A stretch of DNA of 64,000 nt from Bacteroidota bacterium (GTDB lineage Bacteria; Bacteroidota; Bacteroidia; Bacteroidales; Paludibacteraceae). The DNA is taken from contig JAFNAS010000002.1 in NCBI GenBank assembly GCA_017860295.1, forward strand, positions 186,001 to 250,000. Reading direction: 5' to 3'. Positions 62,301-64,000 of this stretch are shown in pieces (within the stretch, counting starts at the first letter, position 1; each line of letters opens with the position of its first letter). The notes beneath the pieces are model-generated. The model did no database searches. It saw only the letters and a program-made list of their open reading frames with translations, and was not told where the DNA came from. A program made the translations under genes and the position numbers.

Positions 62301-62674
62301 CTGGAATGTCGGTATTGGGTAATGACGGATTATTTACGACCCTTGCTACTTCGCACAATAGTCAATCATATCCTACCCCCTACAATTACGGCACATATTG
62401 GCATACTTCATCAGAAAGCGCCCGTGATATGCCTGGTGCTTGGGTAGATGCGTCTTATGTAAAAGTACGTAATATTGCTTTAGGTTATACCTTACCCAAG
62501 TCAGTTTTAAAGCTTCTGGGCGTTCAACAGTTCAGAGTATATTGCAATGTGCTAAATCCATTTGTATTTACGAAATACAAAGGTTTCGATCCTGAATGGG
62601 CAAGTGCATCTATGGGAAAAGACAATGGACCTAGTACCATTACCTATCAGGTTGGTGTAAATCTTAAATTTTAA
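59378..62674 (+). CDS. SusC/RagA-type TonB-dependent transporter of the pectin-type locus
   Basis: 1098 residues. Leader ITHYLCMCGMFMITVLAWGQ, then the carboxypeptidase-like domain (VSGVVKDAKGEAIIGASVVAKG), TonB box region SVALNEVVAIGYGTMKK, plug (QGSVPGVQIQQTSSRAG; IYGSRGANGVVII) and the beta-barrel up to GVNLKF. Unlike the SusC at 48499 it has no STN domain, so it is not under sigma/anti-sigma control, in line with the LacI-type palindrome upstream. The susD gene starts 26 bases after its stop. Confidence 0.94.
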   Translation: MQTNKRRKITHYLCMCGMFMITVLAWGQTKSVSGVVKDAKGEAIIGASVVAKGSTTGTITDVNGNFTLSVPPATKALIVSFIGMDQQEVALTGKQLAITLTESSVALNEVVAIGYGTMKKSDLTGAISSVNSGKITEAGRNSVLSTLQGSVPGVQIQQTSSRAGSDFSIIVRGQNSISGNTTPLYVVDGIVTGSIEFLNPQDIEKVDVLKDASSSAIYGSRGANGVVIIQTKGAQNAKSSKTTISYDGYYGSTQKTRMPDFMNTQEWMQYRTMCYQTATPSTITGDLAFTKTNLKTVWCGNNTLNAAGQPLYSNGTFSGSQFMLNRYINNQSTDWTNLVTQTGHQQNHYIGISGSTKDISYVIGAGFQNEQDIFVNTDYSRYNLKGSLSATLNKNWSAGLNINMAYSKQQYGSNRAILNAFAMSPIFVPYANGNLDATLNTLVGNLILYPGKTTESVKDAAGNAIYANSIGQSGPTSTINPLVDVNNTSNEAKKYVVLGTAYLQYSPIKNFQLKSSFSPNLTTYRSGFYMSSLAQENLGKDPVANVTNNTDLTYTWDNQANYKFTINKDHNFDIMGLYSITKENDENYYMYTAGYNWDFDWYNTGAATTTTSTQVSSYYSEYALMSYALRANYTYKGKYLATASMRYDGSSRLAEGHKWASFPSVALGWRVTEEKFMDSSKKWLSNLKLRLSLGYTGSTNISPFQTQTLASTKTYYNFGSTVANGTAIGSPASTELTWEKTREFDFGFDFGFLDNRINGSVDVYDRLSSGLLQNITLPLESGAGSMAKNLGKVNNRGIEIALNGVIIQSKDFTWSANASFASNKNKIVDLFGITTNGYTYINSSSQKWIVGQNINSIYGYVYDGVWTAADLKAAIAAKDPRAVTSSGKVIAGEGQAKVKDFDGNGIDTNDRRVQGHSDPTWTGGIGTTLTYKGFDFNMNIYTAQGMTQFSPFMETFTNFNDRGTNKLNIDYYIPAGMSVLGNDGLFTTLATSHNSQSYPTPYNYGTYWHTSSESARDMPGAWVDASYVKVRNIALGYTLPKSVLKLLGVQQFRVYCNVLNPFVFTKYKGFDPEWASASMGKDNGPSTITYQVGVNLKF

Positions 62675-62699
62675 TTCTTAACACACAACTTTTACGATA

Positions 62700-64000
62700 A
62701 TGAAAAAAATAATTATATTTTTGGTGGGAATACTTTCCCTCTCACTGGTCAGTTGTGCTGATTTTCTGACTGAGAACAACAAATCCAATACAACTGCTGC
62801 TGATTATTATTCAACCGATGCCGGATATGAATCTCTGGTAAATGCATGTTATTCGAACCTGCGTACGATTTTCGGAGGAAATTGTGAAATATTCGAAGCC
62901 GGCACGGACCTTTTTCAAATAGGGAAAAGCAATCTTAGCTCAACAAATAATGGCTTAGGAAATTATAAAAACCTTACAGCTGCCGATGGTGTCGTACTCT
63001 CCTTCTATACGAATCTTTACAGTGCTATCAAACGTTGCAATGACGCCATCTACTACAATACCGGCCATAGTGCAACGCGTTTAGCTGAAGTACGTTTTCT
63101 GAGAGCATTTTATTACTTTCAGCTAGTACAACAATTCGGAGGCGTTGCTTTGGTAACCGATTATCTTAACAAACCAATCACCGATTATCCCCGCAACACG
63201 ACAAAAGAAGTGTATTCGTTTATCATTTCCGAGATGGAAGCTGCATTAACAAACCTATCAGCTGCCGGTTCGACTCCCGATGGACGTGTAAACAAAAGAG
63301 TTGCCAATCACTATCTGGCATTGGCTTATTTAACAAGAGGCTGGGATAGCACTGCAGGGGGCACTTCTGATGATTTTACAAAAGCTATTAGCTATGCGAC
63401 AACAGCGATCAATAATCAGGGTTTAACACTTGCGTATGAAGGAACCGTCTCTTCTCAGGGTGTTTTCTGGCCTGGAAACGAAAAAAACGCAGAAGTCATT
63501 TTTTCCGTGCAGTATAGTTCAGCTTCTTTAGCCAGTACTACTAGCGGAAACGCTCAAAGTAATTATTTTGGAGCATATCTGGGTGGATCCGATGCTTCTG
63601 TGTTGGATGGTTGTCCTTCTATCAATACATCACTACAACCGACAGCTCGTCTTTATATGTTGCTAAGTGCTGATCCGACAGACACACGTTTTGCCGATAC
63701 ATTCATGCAAACAGTATATGGAAAAACGGCAACTCAATGTTCTTTTTATTCCTTTTTCAAAGCGTCTCCTCAAACTAAAAATGTAACACATTATTATCCA
63801 AAACCAGGTGCTACAACAACTGATGTTGCTGCATGGGTAGCTCTTGATCCTACAAATCGTTCAAGTACCATTGTTCATTATCCTGGTGCCAACGCCATAT
63901 CATGGCCAAGTGTTCTAGACTATGGATATCCTTGTATCAAAAAATTCACCGATCCTTCGGCAGCTTTTGGACAAAATACTAGTACACGCGATCTTTTTCT
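62700..64000 (+). CDS. SusD/RagB-type lipoprotein, C-terminus beyond the window
   Basis: The first 433 residues are visible. Start: MKKIIIFLVGILSLSLVSCADFLTE with a lipobox cysteine. SusD phrases: NLYSAIKRCNDAIYY, EVRFLRAFYYFQLVQQFGGVALV, KRVANHYLALAYLTRGW. It pairs with the SusC protein just upstream and would bind the oligosaccharide released by enzymes such as the GH105 hydrolase. The frame is open at the window edge, so truncation is by the window, not by mutation. Confidence 0.92.
   Translation, partial: MKKIIIFLVGILSLSLVSCADFLTENNKSNTTAADYYSTDAGYESLVNACYSNLRTIFGGNCEIFEAGTDLFQIGKSNLSSTNNGLGNYKNLTAADGVVLSFYTNLYSAIKRCNDAIYYNTGHSATRLAEVRFLRAFYYFQLVQQFGGVALVTDYLNKPITDYPRNTTKEVYSFIISEMEAALTNLSAAGSTPDGRVNKRVANHYLALAYLTRGWDSTAGGTSDDFTKAISYATTAINNQGLTLAYEGTVSSQGVFWPGNEKNAEVIFSVQYSSASLASTTSGNAQSNYFGAYLGGSDASVLDGCPSINTSLQPTARLYMLLSADPTDTRFADTFMQTVYGKTATQCSFYSFFKASPQTKNVTHYYPKPGATTTDVAAWVALDPTNRSSTIVHYPGANAISWPSVLDYGYPCIKKFTDPSAAFGQNTSTRDLF

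Noticed and set aside
1-64000. CRISPR array
   Set aside because: No regularly spaced identical repeats of 24-40 bases were seen on reading; the repeats noted are pairs or short words.

Overview
The window looks like the chromosome of a member of the Bacteroidales. It has SusC/SusD outer-membrane pairs, an ECF sigma/FecR circuit, a complete MoxR-DUF58-BatABCDE operon, RteC, and promoters of the Bacteroidetes type (TTTG, about 20 bp, TAnnTTTG). I cannot name the species from the sequence alone.

Layout. Positions 1-15261 are ordinary chromosome. They hold the start of a MarR-controlled HlyD-type efflux operon (minus strand), guaD, nadE and an unknown membrane protein, the eight-gene Bat (aerotolerance) operon ending in a clear terminator, yidD and rnpA, and a tRNA-Ser(TGA). 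Positions 15263-41616 are an integrated element of about 26.4 kb inserted at the 3' end of that tRNA. An 18-bp piece of the tRNA end (one mismatch) is repeated at 41599-41616, and a tyrosine recombinase gene lies just inside the left end. The element carries an HxlR regulator with a UvrA-like ABC protein, RteC, a lysozyme, an excisionase-like HTH protein, a replication/regulator-like protein and a DnaC-like ATPase. It also has a seven-gene AT-rich operon (24.0-33.5 kb), a GC-rich gene-free stretch, a small membrane-protein cassette, a primase-helicase fusion and a HipBA toxin-antitoxin pair. I see no relaxase or conjugation genes.

The most interesting part is the seven-gene operon. An XRE regulator is followed by a DUF4007 protein, a 1075-residue P-loop ATPase and a PP-loop (PAPS-reductase-like) protein. 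From memory these three match the SspB-SspC-SspD set that makes single-strand DNA phosphorothioate marks. Known partners SspE or SspFGH are absent. In their place, on the same tightly packed transcript, are a protein with two GHKL ATPase domains and a histidine-kinase-like core, a receiver-domain protein with all canonical residues, and a 253-residue protein of no known family. My inference is a phosphorothioate-linked defence system whose sensing and effector half is a two-component-like module. The primase-helicase and HipBA nearby make the element look like a mobile defence island.

Positions 41617-64000 return to chromosome. An ECF sigma/FecR/SusC(STN)/SusD operon ends in two paralogous secreted metalloproteases, one of which has lost its zinc ligands. 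After that come an OhrR-like regulator with thiol peroxidase, a PafA-like phosphatase, and a GH105 hydrolase followed by a second SusC/SusD pair running off the window. The last two transcription units are each preceded by a CGTGT-ACACG palindrome, suggesting one LacI-type regulator for a pectin or rhamnogalacturonan utilisation locus.
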